Assembly (NCBI GenBank): GCA_001510275.1
Contig: LFEY01000014.1
Location: 1 to 64,000 of the forward strand
Length of the DNA stretch: 64,000 nucleotides
Direction: 5' to 3'
Source: Thaumarchaeota archaeon casp-thauma3
Lineage (GTDB): Archaea; Thermoproteota; Nitrososphaeria; Nitrososphaerales; Nitrosopumilaceae
Each line of letters begins with the position of its first letter. Positions within the stretch are counted from its first letter, which is position 1. Below the pieces are notes generated by a model that was not told the origin of the DNA, did not search any database, and was given only the letters and a program-made list of their open reading frames with translations. Below, in pieces: positions 19,011 through 27,819 of the stretch. A program made the position numbers and the translations under genes.

Positions 19011-20573
19011 CTATTCATTGACGTATGCTCTTTCTCCGTGCTGTGCCAAATCAATGCCAATCTCCTCTTCTTTAGGAGTGACTCTGATTCCGCCAGGCCA
19101 TACGGCATCCATTATTTTCAGGATTATCAAGGTAACACCAAAGGCATAGCCTACTGATATTGCAGCACCAATGATGCTGATTGCTTGCTGTTCCATTCCT
19201 TCTGGCGTACCAGTCCATGCGCCAATACCGTCTCCAGTATCCCAAACGTGTGGACTAGCTAATGTACCAGTCAAAATTGCACCTGTAAGACCACCTATTC
19301 CATGTACTCCCCATACATCTAATGCGTCATCCCATTTGCGTGCACTCTTGAATGCAATTGCTGCATAACAAAGTGTACCAGCTGCAATACCGATAATAAT
19401 CGAAGCCATTGGACCTACCCAACCTGAAGCTGGAGTGATTGCTACCAATCCTGCTACTGCACCTGATGCGGCGCCTACAACACTTGGTTTTCCTGTATGT
19501 GCCCAGGACATTAAGACCCAGGTAATTACAGCCATACCAGTTGCGGTATTTGTAACAGTCCATGCACTTACGGTAATGCCGTCTACCATTACTTCACTTC
19601 CTGCGTTGAAACCAAACCATCCAAACCAGAGCATTGAAGCTCCGAGAACTACAAATGGTATATTGTGTGGTTCCATTGGCACTTTGCCATATCCAAGTCT
19701 TCTGCCAAGGACTAAGGCTCCTGCCAACGCAGCAAATCCTGAAGAAATGTGTACTACAGTACCACCAGCAAAGTCTAATGCGTATGATGGAGATAAGTCT
19801 GGATCAAGGTCTAGTGCACCTCCTCCTATGTAACCGCCTCCCCAAACCCAATGTGCTATTGGGTCATAAACGAAGGTTCCCCATAGAAGTACGAATATGA
19901 TTATTGCACTAAATTTGATTCTATCAATCAAACCGCCAATAATTAGAGCTGGTGTGATAATTGCGAATGTAGCTTGGAACATTGCAAATAGTTGGTGAGG
20001 TACTGTACCTGGCCAACCTTGACTACAAACATCTCCTTCTACCATTGCATTCATCTGATAAGCTGCAGACCATGTATCTGCACATGGACCTGCTTCACCA
20101 AGTGGTGCCCATGCTGAGACTTGATTAAATCCAGCATAGTCCAGGTTACCCATGAACATATTTGCATCATTATCAATTCCACCAAATGCTAGTGAGTATC
20201 CCCATAGAACCCATTGTACTGACATTAGACCCATAACAATCATGGTCATACCAAGTACGTTGACGACATTCTTTGATCTGGCTAATCCGCCATAAAAGAA
20301 TCCGACACCGGGAGTCATGAAGAGTACTAATGATGTTGCAGTTAGCATCCATGCCATATCACCTGTATCTACTTTACAAGGTAGCATGTTGCCTTCGCCA
20401 TCATCAAACCAACATTCATTAGGATTACCAGTGTAAATTCCACTGGTTCCTACTACATATCCATCCATACCATCTTCAACACTTTGTGCATATGCTTGAG
20501 ACATAACACCAGTTGCTGTAATGGCTACTGTGACCACAAGTAATAGAGCATACTTATGGTTCCTAGAATTCAT
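19011..20573 (-). CDS. amt: Amt-family ammonium transporter
   Basis: A 520-aa transporter. A signal peptide (to about residue 29) and a short extracellular segment precede 11 membrane helices. The channel His pair is visible in GGTVVHISSG and VWGVHGIGG, with the conserved FGWFGFNAGS helix between. It brings ammonium into the cell, central for an ammonia oxidizer as substrate sensing or nitrogen supply. An extra Cys-containing loop between the first helices (ADTWSAAYQMN..., DVCSQGWPG) is typical of thaumarchaeal Amt proteins as I know them. An inverted repeat touches the start codon. Confidence 0.95.
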   Translation of the reverse strand: MNSRNHKYALLLVVTVAITATGVMSQAYAQSVEDGMDGYVVGTSGIYTGNPNECWFDDGEGNMLPCKVDTGDMAWMLTATSLVLFMTPGVGFFYGGLARSKNVVNVLGMTMIVMGLMSVQWVLWGYSLAFGGIDNDANMFMGNLDYAGFNQVSAWAPLGEAGPCADTWSAAYQMNAMVEGDVCSQGWPGTVPHQLFAMFQATFAIITPALIIGGLIDRIKFSAIIIFVLLWGTFVYDPIAHWVWGGGYIGGGALDLDPDLSPSYALDFAGGTVVHISSGFAALAGALVLGRRLGYGKVPMEPHNIPFVVLGASMLWFGWFGFNAGSEVMVDGITVSAWTVTNTATGMAVITWVLMSWAHTGKPSVVGAASGAVAGLVAITPASGWVGPMASIIIGIAAGTLCYAAIAFKSARKWDDALDVWGVHGIGGLTGAILTGTLASPHVWDTGDGIGAWTGTPEGMEQQAISIIGAAISVGYAFGVTLIILKIMDAVWPGGIRVTPKEEEIGIDLAQHGERAYVNE

Positions 20574-20591
20574 TAAATTTATCGAAATTTA
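20574..20591. promoter_or_regulatory. Inverted repeat directly upstream of amt
   Basis: TAAATTT-ATCG-AAATTTA, exact 7-bp arms, abuts the amt ATG on its 5' side. It could be an operator or a 5' leader hairpin. AT-rich arms weaken the case. Confidence 0.3.
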
Positions 20592-20700
20592 AGAGCATTT
20601 AAGGATTGTAGACATTAAAATTTGTAAAAAAGTAAATTGTTATATTTTAGTATATTCTGATAATAACATAAAATATGAAAATTAAGTCAAGGGTGAATAA

Positions 20701-21366
20701 ATGGGAGTAAAATCAGTCACACAATTAGCAATTTTTGATACATTTAAGACTAAAGGTGATGATCTAACAGGAGAAGCAAATAGACAAAGAGCAATCATTA
20801 CAATACTTGCCAGTAATGCCAATCCCGCAGAAAGAACGAGGACAGGGATTTCTCAAAGAATAGCAAACAAACAAGGAATAGCTTGGAAGAATATCTATTC
20901 AGGAATATTCCGCGATATGGATGAGATTTTACTTCCAATGGAGATAGCAGAGGAACAGGGTAGATTACCTCTAAAAAGAGGTCCAAAGGCTCTACAAGAA
21001 AAAGGAATTCCATATTATCATTTAACAAAAAAGGGCATCTTGATAGCACTATCAATAAGTGAAATTGAAAATAGGGAAAATTTACTAAAAAAGTTTTTCT
21101 CAAAGTCTGAATCTGCTGAAAAAGAATTTGAAAAAATCCTCTCAAGTCTTTTAATGACAAGTCCTAATTTTACATATTCAATTCTTCAAAAATATGTCAA
21201 GGCTTTTTGTAATAAAAAAATTAATCTTCTTCCTTTTGATCTATCAAAACTTAGAGAGATTTCCGATGAATCTTTAGGTATTCAAAAGGAGTTTTTAGAG
21301 GCTTTTTTGAAACTATCCAAACAGGAAAAAGAAGATGCCGTCAAATTCCTCAATAAAATAACCTGA
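20701..21366 (+). CDS. Conserved-looking helical protein, possible DNA-binding regulator
   Basis: A 221-aa soluble protein. The first 130 residues have a winged-helix flavour: helices around RQRAIITILASNAN and TRTGISQRIANKQGIAWKNIYSGIFRDMDEILLP resemble a recognition helix, then a K/R-rich wing (LPLKRGPKALQEKGIPYYHLTKKGILIAL) like that of PadR/ArsR proteins. The C-terminal 90 residues are all-alpha. It diverges from amt and precedes atpC by 41 bp, so control of amt is an attractive but unproven idea. Confidence 0.6.
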   Translation: MGVKSVTQLAIFDTFKTKGDDLTGEANRQRAIITILASNANPAERTRTGISQRIANKQGIAWKNIYSGIFRDMDEILLPMEIAEEQGRLPLKRGPKALQEKGIPYYHLTKKGILIALSISEIENRENLLKKFFSKSESAEKEFEKILSSLLMTSPNFTYSILQKYVKAFCNKKINLLPFDLSKLREISDESLGIQKEFLEAFLKLSKQEKEDAVKFLNKIT

Positions 21367-21422
21367 CTACAACCACGACAACGCCAAACATTAAAATCAG
21401 TTATTTATTGAGATCAATCAAA

Positions 21423-22457
21423 ATGGGTGGATCTAAAAATGTATTTGCATCTGTCAAATCCTATAGTAAAAGAGGAAAATTATTAAAAAAAGTTGATTTT
21501 CAAACTTTAGCAGAATCAAGAGATCTTGATGAGTTAGTGACTCGAATTAAAAATACAGTTTATGGAGAGGCATTATCTGAAGTAGAGAAACCTTACACAT
21601 CACATGGTATTGAATCTGCTCTAAGGAGTCATCTAGCTGAGGTTCATTATAGCATAGCAAAAACTGCTGGTGAATCACGTATTTTAGATGCTTATTATTT
21701 GAAATTTATTATTTCTAATTTAAAACAAATTCTAAAAGGAAAAGTTTTGGGAAAATCTCAAGAGGAGATTGAAACTCACGTTAATCTTCGTGCTGAAGAA
21801 CTAATCAAACAAAGAGATATTGTAATCAAAGCACTTGTTGCAAAAGATCTGGAAGAAACAGTTGCAAGTTTAAACCAAGTACAATTTGGGGAAGAGGTTG
21901 CAAAAGCAGCAGCTTTGTATGCAGATAAAAAAAATATTCAAATTTTTGATACATATTTTGATAAAATTTTGTATACACGTCTTGTAAAAGCTCTCAAGTC
22001 TGGAGATATAGATGCAAGTAAATTAATTGGAATGGATGTTGATTTTTACAATATTCTAAGTGTAATTAGAGGAAAGTTTTGGGGACTAGATGAACAACAA
22101 ATTCAGGATTTAATTATAATTCAGTCTCCAGCTGCAAAAGATTTGCTAGGAAGAATGATGTCAGCTGGAACAATAAGAGATGCATTTAATGAACTTTCTA
22201 ACACAAAATATAGGGATTTGGTTCCTCAAGTTGAAAATGAATTAGATGCAATAGCTGAATTTGAAAGAGCTTTTGAAATGGCAATTTATCAAGCATCACT
22301 AAACTCTTTCACAAAGATGTTTAGTTTAGCAACAACAGTAGGAATTACAAAACTAACTGCATATGAGGTAAGAAATCTTGCAGCAATTGCTTATGCAGTT
22401 GAACAAAAGATACCAACAGAAACTACTATGTCAAAATTGATTTTAGAGACAGAATAA
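21423..22457 (+). CDS. atpC: A-type ATP synthase subunit C (V-ATPase d/AC39 family)
   Basis: About 344 aa, all-alpha, built of three pseudo-repeated helical bundles joining the central shaft to the c-ring. Motifs such as VNLRAEELIKQRD, LIGMDVDFYNILSVIRGKFWGL and a C-terminal ITKLTAYEVRNLAAIAYAVEQKIP match the AC39 family. ATG 21423 is preferred over the upstream TTG 21408. It is separated from the main ATP synthase operon by the rhodanese, amt and regulator genes. Confidence 0.9.
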   Translation: MGGSKNVFASVKSYSKRGKLLKKVDFQTLAESRDLDELVTRIKNTVYGEALSEVEKPYTSHGIESALRSHLAEVHYSIAKTAGESRILDAYYLKFIISNLKQILKGKVLGKSQEEIETHVNLRAEELIKQRDIVIKALVAKDLEETVASLNQVQFGEEVAKAAALYADKKNIQIFDTYFDKILYTRLVKALKSGDIDASKLIGMDVDFYNILSVIRGKFWGLDEQQIQDLIIIQSPAAKDLLGRMMSAGTIRDAFNELSNTKYRDLVPQVENELDAIAEFERAFEMAIYQASLNSFTKMFSLATTVGITKLTAYEVRNLAAIAYAVEQKIPTETTMSKLILETE

Positions 22458-22470
22458 TCTGGTATAAAAT

Positions 22471-22701
22471 ATGAGTAAATTTCCAACAAAAAAAAATGAA
22501 ACATCAATTGATATTCTTACAAATTGGGTAAGTATTTCCATGGCATTGATTTTTGCTCTACCATCACTAGGAGTATTTTTGGGAGTTTACTATGGAACTG
22601 GAAATCTGATTATAGGTGCAGTATTAGGATTTGGAGTTCATTTTATCACACTTGCATTTTCAAGCAGAATTTCAAAGTATCTAAATAAAATTATGAATTA
22701 A
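22471..22701 (+). CDS. 76-aa two-helix membrane protein after atpC
   Basis: Begins 13 bp after atpC on the same strand. Two transmembrane helices (about 20-42 and 46-67) connected by a Gly-rich turn, with a basic C-terminus. The layout recalls AtpI/AtpZ-type accessory proteins of F-type ATP synthases (two helices, encoded next to the synthase), but no sequence match is claimed. Confidence 0.6.
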   Translation: MSKFPTKKNETSIDILTNWVSISMALIFALPSLGVFLGVYYGTGNLIIGAVLGFGVHFITLAFSSRISKYLNKIMN

Positions 22702-22733
22702 CCTATATTGATCTAATTTCAAGATGATATATT

Positions 22734-23381
22734 ATGATGGGAGATAGGGATTTTCAAAGCATCATACAAAGTGCAATAGGTTCTATAGGAAAAGAATTAG
22801 AAATTGAGGTAGATTCAAAAGATATTCAAACTATTCATCTTCATGAAGTAGTCCGATGTCTAAGACGTTCATATTATGACAGGATAGACCCTAATGAGAT
22901 TGAAAGAAGAGGATTCAATGAACTTCTTTCAGGATTATTAAGAAAATTACAGTATGGAAGTGAACCAAAAGAATTTGCTATAGAGAATATCAAGCTAAGG
23001 GGACAAGTCGATATGATAGTAGATGATTCTATTCTTTTATTCAGATCAGCAATTGAAGAGTTAGAAAGTCCTCAAGCAAATGATATTCTATATCTTAATG
23101 CATGTATGTGGATATATGACAAAGTTGATGGGATGATTGTATACATTACTGGAGATAGAAAAGAAACAAGTTTTTCATTAGCACGTAACAAAAAGATGTT
23201 TGAGGAAGTTATTAGAAGAGTCAGAGTACTAAATGATCTTCTTAAAGAACAAAAAACACCTATCTTAGAACCATCATCTGAATGTTCTGATTGTCAATAT
23301 TATGAAAGATGTTTCATGAAAAAGAGATTTACTAAACAAATATCCCTAGAAAAAATGTTTGGACTAAGCAAACAAGATTAA
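22734..23381 (+). CDS. Cas4-like Fe-S protein with degenerate nuclease motif
   Basis: A 215-aa protein with the Cas4/RecB layout: an N-terminal Cys (Cys42 in RCLRRSYYDR), GQVD with Asp93, and a C-terminal triple Cys C-x2-C-x5-C (Cys184, 187, 193), the four ligands of the Cas4 iron-sulfur cluster. The E-x-K motif that should follow GQVD reads LLFRSA here, so the PD-(D/E)XK site looks broken, and the usual Q-x3-Y helix reads LYLNACMWIY. No cas genes or repeats are nearby. It may be a structural or single-strand DNA binding protein in repair. Confidence 0.7.
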   Translation: MMGDRDFQSIIQSAIGSIGKELEIEVDSKDIQTIHLHEVVRCLRRSYYDRIDPNEIERRGFNELLSGLLRKLQYGSEPKEFAIENIKLRGQVDMIVDDSILLFRSAIEELESPQANDILYLNACMWIYDKVDGMIVYITGDRKETSFSLARNKKMFEEVIRRVRVLNDLLKEQKTPILEPSSECSDCQYYERCFMKKRFTKQISLEKMFGLSKQD

Positions 23382-23425
23382 CCTAAATAAATGAAAAATA
23401 TGAAAAAAAGGAATTATTCCTTTGT

Positions 23426-23536
23426 TTAATCTAGTGGTTCCGGATGTCCTTTACCACGAAGAGCGAAACACACTACTGCTAGTGCAATTGCGACTCCTAT
23501 TGCTGAGCCAAATGCGGCCATACCTGCTTCTGCCAT
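23426..23536 (-). CDS. 36-aa Gly/Ala-rich single-helix membrane protein
   Basis: Starts MAEAGMAAFGSAIGVAIALA, forms one helix (about 6-26) and ends in a polar RGKGHPEPLD tail. Small-residue spacing (G-x3-A-x2-G) suits tight helix packing inside a membrane complex, recalling c-subunit helices or small subunits of membrane enzymes. It stands alone in a 253-bp gap. Third-position base choice and clean topology support a real gene; function unknown. Confidence 0.6.
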   Translation of the reverse strand: MAEAGMAAFGSAIGVAIALAVVCFALRGKGHPEPLD

Positions 23537-23600
23537 TTGATAAAAACTCACTTTACGGGCTTTTATAACTTTGCCAATATTTTTGCTCTAAAAACAAATT

Positions 23601-23624
23601 ATCATAATTTTGAAATTTTATGAT
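23601..23624 (-). terminator. Hairpin with T-run, likely terminator of the WHy-domain gene
   Basis: ATCATAA and TTATGAT form exact 7-bp arms separated by 10 nt, just past the stop of the minus-strand gene at 23635. On that strand the hairpin is followed by TTTGTTTTT. The alternative is an element upstream of the 36-aa gene. Confidence 0.45.
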
Positions 23625-23634
23625 ACAGTAGTCG

Positions 23635-24192
23635 TTATTTGATAAATTCAAAATGAAGTTCATTTTCTTGACCACTTGTCATAGAGCTTAGGTTGTAAAA
23701 TACATCCCCAGTAATTCTCCAAGTTGCAGAATTATCTTCAAGATGAGTCCATAATTCAGGAGTATTTCCAGAGTTTTTTAGCGAAATAGTGTCTTTTAGT
23801 ATAATTGAGTTATCACCAAGAAGAACATAGTAGTTTGAGCCAAATTCTAGCATCCCCTCAGGTCTACTTCCTATTTCACCACCTGAAATTTGTTCAGACT
23901 CAGAAAAACTTGTTTCAAATAATTGATAATCCATAGTTTGAACGATCACAGCAGCAGAGTTAGGATTAGAAATTTTGAATGCAATCTTAATTGTAGCTGA
24001 TCGTTGTGAAATTTTTGTAACAGAAATATCCTCTAGTTCAATTTGAAGAGGTTCTACTTGTATAGCATTTTGAGTGTCATAAAGAGTTTCATCTTGAGAT
24101 TCTACAATCATTGTAGGTCCCATCAAAAGAATCCCCCCCAATATAGCAACAAACGTTGCAATTGCAATGCCAACAAAGATTTTAGGATTCAT
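23635..24192 (-). CDS. Membrane-anchored LEA14/WHy-type protein
   Basis: A 185-aa protein with one N-terminal transmembrane anchor (5-27) and an extracellular beta domain. The core (about 45-180) has the LEA type 2/WHy pattern: IQVEPLQIELEDISVTKISQRSATIKIAFKISNPNSAAVIV then a tyrosine-containing strand, where the S/N-NPN turn is characteristic. Two further proteins in this window (51495-51989 and 57448-57900) have the same design. Role unknown; such domains are linked to stress tolerance elsewhere. Confidence 0.7.
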   Translation of the reverse strand: MNPKIFVGIAIATFVAILGGILLMGPTMIVESQDETLYDTQNAIQVEPLQIELEDISVTKISQRSATIKIAFKISNPNSAAVIVQTMDYQLFETSFSESEQISGGEIGSRPEGMLEFGSNYYVLLGDNSIILKDTISLKNSGNTPELWTHLEDNSATWRITGDVFYNLSSMTSGQENELHFEFIK

Positions 24193-24262
24193 TATTTTTG
24201 CTTACTCTCTAGATATCTTAAATGTTGAGATAGTTATTATATCATTGTAGATAGAAAAAATC

Positions 24263-24619
24263 ATGCAGTACTTTCAAGCAGTACAACAAGGAAAACAAAG
24301 AGCCAGTAAATCACAAATGAAGATGTTTGAAGTAGCTGGATTTGGGATGTTGACTTTGACAACCAAAAAAGTTGATGGAAAATTTCAACCAGTTGGAGAG
24401 GAAGAATTTACAGCTGTAATTGATTCTCCAAATGGACATGTAGCAATAATTGTAGATAAAGATGGTTTTACAAAAGCTCAATCAAGGGCACTAGAAAAAG
24501 AAGAAGCTATATCAATTTTTAAAAAACTCAGAGAATCAGGAATTTCTGAATATTCAGGAAAAGAGATTCAGATCTGGTCTGAAACAAGACCAACAATTCA
24601 AAACGAAATTTCTGAATAA
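24263..24619 (+). CDS. 118-aa soluble protein, unknown function
   Basis: An alpha/beta protein without signal or membrane segment. It starts MQYFQAVQQGKQRASKSQ and contains beta strands FTAVIDSPNGHVAIIVDKDG followed by helix AQSRALEKEEAISIFKKLRESG. No motif I recognise. It converges with pyrH with no gap and diverges from the LEA14-like gene across 70 bp. Confidence 0.6.
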   Translation: MQYFQAVQQGKQRASKSQMKMFEVAGFGMLTLTTKKVDGKFQPVGEEEFTAVIDSPNGHVAIIVDKDGFTKAQSRALEKEEAISIFKKLRESGISEYSGKEIQIWSETRPTIQNEISE

Positions 24620-25303
24620 TTATTTTGAAGGGAAAATAATTTCAGTACCTACATCTTCACCCTTAATGGCTTTTTCAATAATTTTTGGAGTAGCCTTTAT
24701 GATTCTTGTTTTGATTTTAGAGCGCTCAATGATTTTTAGAGCAACAATATCCATCAGGTCATATCCGCCTGCAACAGAATCTTCATGAACTAACATATTT
24801 CTTAAATTTTTTAGTTCAATTCTTTTGAATTTTTTTGCTTTTTTGAATTTGTTTGGATCCCTATCATAAACCCCATCAACGTCAGTGGCATTAAGGAATT
24901 GTTCAGCTTGTATTTTTTCAGCAATCAATGCAGCAGTACCATTAGTGCTTTGACCAGGATGTAAGCCACCTGTTACAACTATTAATCCATCATCTACTGC
25001 ATGCCTGACTTCCTGTAAAGTAGCTGGTGGATGTGAATAAGCCCTATTCTTTAGAGCATAAATCAGCAGTTTTGCATTAAGTTTTGAAATTTCGATTCCA
25101 AGTTCATCAAGAGTAGATTCATCTGCACCAGAAGATCTTGCATGAGAAATGTAATGTCTTGCAATATTTCCACCCCCAGCAACAACAATTGGTTGACAAA
25201 TCTTACTGATTTTTACTAGAAATTGGGCATAGTCTTTTAGTGCTTTAACATTATCAGTACCAAAAACTTTTCCAGATAATTTGATAACAATTCTTTTTTT
25301 CAC
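24620..25303 (-). CDS. pyrH: Uridylate kinase (archaeal UMP kinase)
   Basis: A 227-aa amino-acid-kinase-fold enzyme phosphorylating UMP to UDP. Family features are the N-terminal [25 protein letters not shown] and the nucleotide segment [14 protein letters not shown]. The short archaeal form lacks extra regulatory domains. Its GTG start overlaps the stop of the HD-domain gene (GTGA), making it the last gene of a nucleotide operon. Confidence 0.94.
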   Translation of the reverse strand: MKKRIVIKLSGKVFGTDNVKALKDYAQFLVKISKICQPIVVAGGGNIARHYISHARSSGADESTLDELGIEISKLNAKLLIYALKNRAYSHPPATLQEVRHAVDDGLIVVTGGLHPGQSTNGTAALIAEKIQAEQFLNATDVDGVYDRDPNKFKKAKKFKRIELKNLRNMLVHEDSVAGGYDLMDIVALKIIERSKIKTRIIKATPKIIEKAIKGEDVGTEIIFPSK

Positions 25304-26535
25304 TTTAGATCACCAATGATTGATTTTGCGGCAATTTCAACTTTTTTTCTGTTCTTTTGATGGGTATAGATTCTAAGAATATTCATAAATCCAGATATTG
25401 CTGAAACTACAGGAATTTCTGAAATTGGCATCTCCTTTGCTGAGGATTTTCCATTCTCATTTGTAATCAGAATAATAGATTTTGATTCGTTTTTGGATGG
25501 TGCAAGAGGAATTGATGGGGTAACAGAACTATCTACAAAAATTTCATTTTCATCAACTTTCGATTTTTTAGATATGGCAGTCCTAAGTTCATCAGTTCGT
25601 GTTTTCTTCAAGTTAGTTCTACTTGTCAAGATTCTCTCAAATACACATTTTAGTAATTTTCTATTTTGATAATCAAGTGCAAATTGTCTAGCACGTTTTA
25701 ATTTTGAAGATTTTGATGAGATTAGAGTTGATAAAACGTATTCATCTGTAAGTTTAACATATTCATTTAGATTAAAAGTAGTAAAGCCAAATTCATCATC
25801 TGATAATCTTAAGGCTTCAATTAACATAACTTCTGCTGCTCTTACAGTTTTATGAAAATATACTGCTTTGAACATTTGATATCTAGAATGCATCATTGAT
25901 TCAAAAGAGTACAATGCAGAACGTTCCAAGGCTAATTTTTTTTGATATACATCAAGTGATTGTGTAATTCTTTTATGATCAATTTTTGCATGTTCTGCTC
26001 CTGTAAAATAACCATCTCTAAGCAAATAATCCATCATATCTGCACTAAGTGCACCTGAAACAATTTCATTCATGTATTGAAATTTAGAATACCCAAACGC
26101 AATTCGAGTTATGAGTTTTTTATCAAACCCATTTTTTGATAAACTATCACCGATTTCAGATTTAAGAATAATTTCTTTACCAAAGTCTTCATGTGAAATT
26201 TTTTTTTCTTGGATTATTTCCTCAAAAAGATGAGAAAATGGTCCATGACCTATATCATGTAAAAGACCAGATAACCTAAGTATTTCAACATCATCTAATT
26301 TTAAAAATCCTTTTTCATTTAATGCATGACCTGCTTGACTTGCAATGTGCATGACTCCTAATGAGTGCTCAAATCTTGTATGTTGAGCTGCTGGATATGT
26401 TAAATGAGCACCAGAAAGTTGTCTAATTCGTCTTAATCTCTGAAACATAGGATTATCAATTATTGATAGTTCATGTTCGTAGACACGAATAAAATCATGA
26501 ATTGGATCTATTATATCTAGATATTTTTTTTTCAT
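25300..26535 (-). CDS. HD-domain phosphohydrolase (SAMHD1/dNTPase-like)
   Basis: A 411-aa protein. The metal-binding HD motif is complete: H[11 protein letters not shown] near residue 53-65 and [12 protein letters not shown] near 90-101, with the [17 protein letters not shown] segment typical of SAMHD1-like enzymes. Such proteins hydrolyse dNTPs to nucleosides. The overlap with tmk (ATGA) and pyrH (GTGA) places it in pyrimidine nucleotide balance. Substrate is inferred from family and context. Confidence 0.88.
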   Translation of the reverse strand: MKKKYLDIIDPIHDFIRVYEHELSIIDNPMFQRLRRIRQLSGAHLTYPAAQHTRFEHSLGVMHIASQAGHALNEKGFLKLDDVEILRLSGLLHDIGHGPFSHLFEEIIQEKKISHEDFGKEIILKSEIGDSLSKNGFDKKLITRIAFGYSKFQYMNEIVSGALSADMMDYLLRDGYFTGAEHAKIDHKRITQSLDVYQKKLALERSALYSFESMMHSRYQMFKAVYFHKTVRAAEVMLIEALRLSDDEFGFTTFNLNEYVKLTDEYVLSTLISSKSSKLKRARQFALDYQNRKLLKCVFERILTSRTNLKKTRTDELRTAISKKSKVDENEIFVDSSVTPSIPLAPSKNESKSIILITNENGKSSAKEMPISEIPVVSAISGFMNILRIYTHQKNRKKVEIAAKSIIGDLK

Positions 26536-27113
26536 AACCCTATTTTCTTTGAAAATATTTTCAAAATTTCTTCATGTATTTCTTGTTTAGACTTTGATGC
26601 ATCAATTATTTTCCAATGTTTTTTCTGGGCAGTTGTTCGATAGATTTTAGAGATTTTTCTTAAAAACTCTTCATTTTTTTCAAACTTGTCTCTATGAGTT
26701 TTCTGTCTACGAAATGATTCTTTTTGAGTAACATCAAGTAAAATTACAAGATCAGCTTTTGGTAGACCAACATCAAGATTCTCAAGCCATTTTTGCTTCA
26801 TACCGTTTACTATTCCATAAACCAAATTAGAATGATAATACCGATTCATAATTAGAATAGAATTTTTCTCTTCTGCCTCTAAAATTTGATTTAGTTTTTC
26901 CCATCTATTTGCAGCCAAAAGACAATGAATTACTTGTGGAAGAAATTTTCTTTTTCCATCCAAATATTTTCTGATTTCTTTCCCTATTGGGGTTTTATAG
27001 TCAGGAAAATGGAATAGTTTTGTTTTGATCTTTCTTTTTTTAAGCGCTTTTTCTAGTAAAGTTGATTGTGTTAACTTACCTGCTTGATCTCCACCTTCAA
27101 TTACAATTATCAT
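26532..27113 (-). CDS. tmk: Thymidylate kinase
   Basis: A 193-aa enzyme converting dTMP to dTDP. The P-loop reads EGGDQAGKLTQS (about 6-17) in the position of the canonical GxDGxGKST, with Ala-Gly-Lys and Leu replacing part of the consensus. The DR-x-like motif NRYYHSNLVYG is present, as is the LID region RRQKTHRDKFE. First gene of the tmk-HD-pyrH overlapping operon. Confidence 0.9.
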   Translation of the reverse strand: MIIVIEGGDQAGKLTQSTLLEKALKKRKIKTKLFHFPDYKTPIGKEIRKYLDGKRKFLPQVIHCLLAANRWEKLNQILEAEEKNSILIMNRYYHSNLVYGIVNGMKQKWLENLDVGLPKADLVILLDVTQKESFRRQKTHRDKFEKNEEFLRKISKIYRTTAQKKHWKIIDASKSKQEIHEEILKIFSKKIGL

Positions 27114-27205
27114 AAGTTATCAAAATAGAGAAATTAATTGATTAAAAATCTATCATGTTTGATTAATTACGAATTGTTTAATACGCCCTTTACCAATTTT
27201 CCATC

Positions 27206-27322
27206 ATGGCTGACAAGTATACATGTCCTTATTGTGAATCAATTTTTGAGGATAAGGAAGATCTTTCAAAACACATAGATAGAATTCATGGAGATTCCGG
27301 AATTCTTGAAGGCTCTAGATAA
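27206..27322 (+). CDS. 38-aa single C2H2 zinc-finger protein
   Basis: The ORF begins MADKYTCPYCES and encodes one finger: Cys7, Cys10, His23, His28 (C-x2-C-x12-H-x4-H), followed by an eleven-residue tail. The spacing is that of classical nucleic-acid-binding fingers with Phe14 and Leu20 as core residues. It stands alone between tmk and the Hsp20 gene. Single-finger proteins of this size are common in archaea and easily missed by annotation. Confidence 0.75.
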   Translation: MADKYTCPYCESIFEDKEDLSKHIDRIHGDSGILEGSR

Positions 27323-27437
27323 ATCTAAACTCTTTTTGTTTTTCTAAAATATTTTCATATAGAATTCAAATTTGAGTTCAAGTATGTTAACCAAATTCTA
27401 TAAGATTTATAACTAAAAATTGAACACATATCACAAA

Positions 27438-27818
27438 ATGGGACTTGTAAAAGAAGTAATCAAGGAGATTGGAAATAAATCTAGAGAATTCTATGAATTT
27501 GTCTTACCACCAATTGACATGTATCTAAATGAAGATAGTCTTAAGGTAGTAATAGATATTCCAGGATTTGCCAAAAATGATATTGAGTTGATTCTATGTG
27601 GAGATATACTTTCTATCAAAGCTCAAAAAACAATTGATGAAAAAGAATCTGAATCATTAATTTCAAATCAAAGACCAAATATTATAGATAAAAAAATTAG
27701 ACTTCCTATTAATATTAAACAAGGTGAAGAAAAAATTAAATCGGCAAAATATCAAAATGGGGTTCTTACAATAATTATTCCTGTAATAAAAAAAGGAAAA
27801 AATATCTCAATTGAATAA
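27438..27818 (+). CDS. Hsp20/alpha-crystallin small heat-shock protein
   Basis: About 126 aa. The alpha-crystallin domain spans roughly 27-120: PPIDMYLNEDSLKVVIDIPGFAKNDIEL, then YQNGVLTIIIPV, which matches the family's A-x-x-x-NGVL-x-x-x-P signature. The IXI-like tail is ISIE. The N-terminal arm is short. It acts as an ATP-independent holdase. ATG 27438 is preferred over the upstream TTG 27420. Confidence 0.88.
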   Translation: MGLVKEVIKEIGNKSREFYEFVLPPIDMYLNEDSLKVVIDIPGFAKNDIELILCGDILSIKAQKTIDEKESESLISNQRPNIIDKKIRLPINIKQGEEKIKSAKYQNGVLTIIIPVIKKGKNISIE

Positions 27819-27819
27819 A

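Noticed and set aside
19327-19900. Several ORFs of 60-130 codons opposite amt
   Set aside because: Shadows of the amt reading frame with unnatural composition.
22734-23381. CRISPR-Cas locus around the Cas4-like gene
   Set aside because: No repeat array and no other cas gene in the window.
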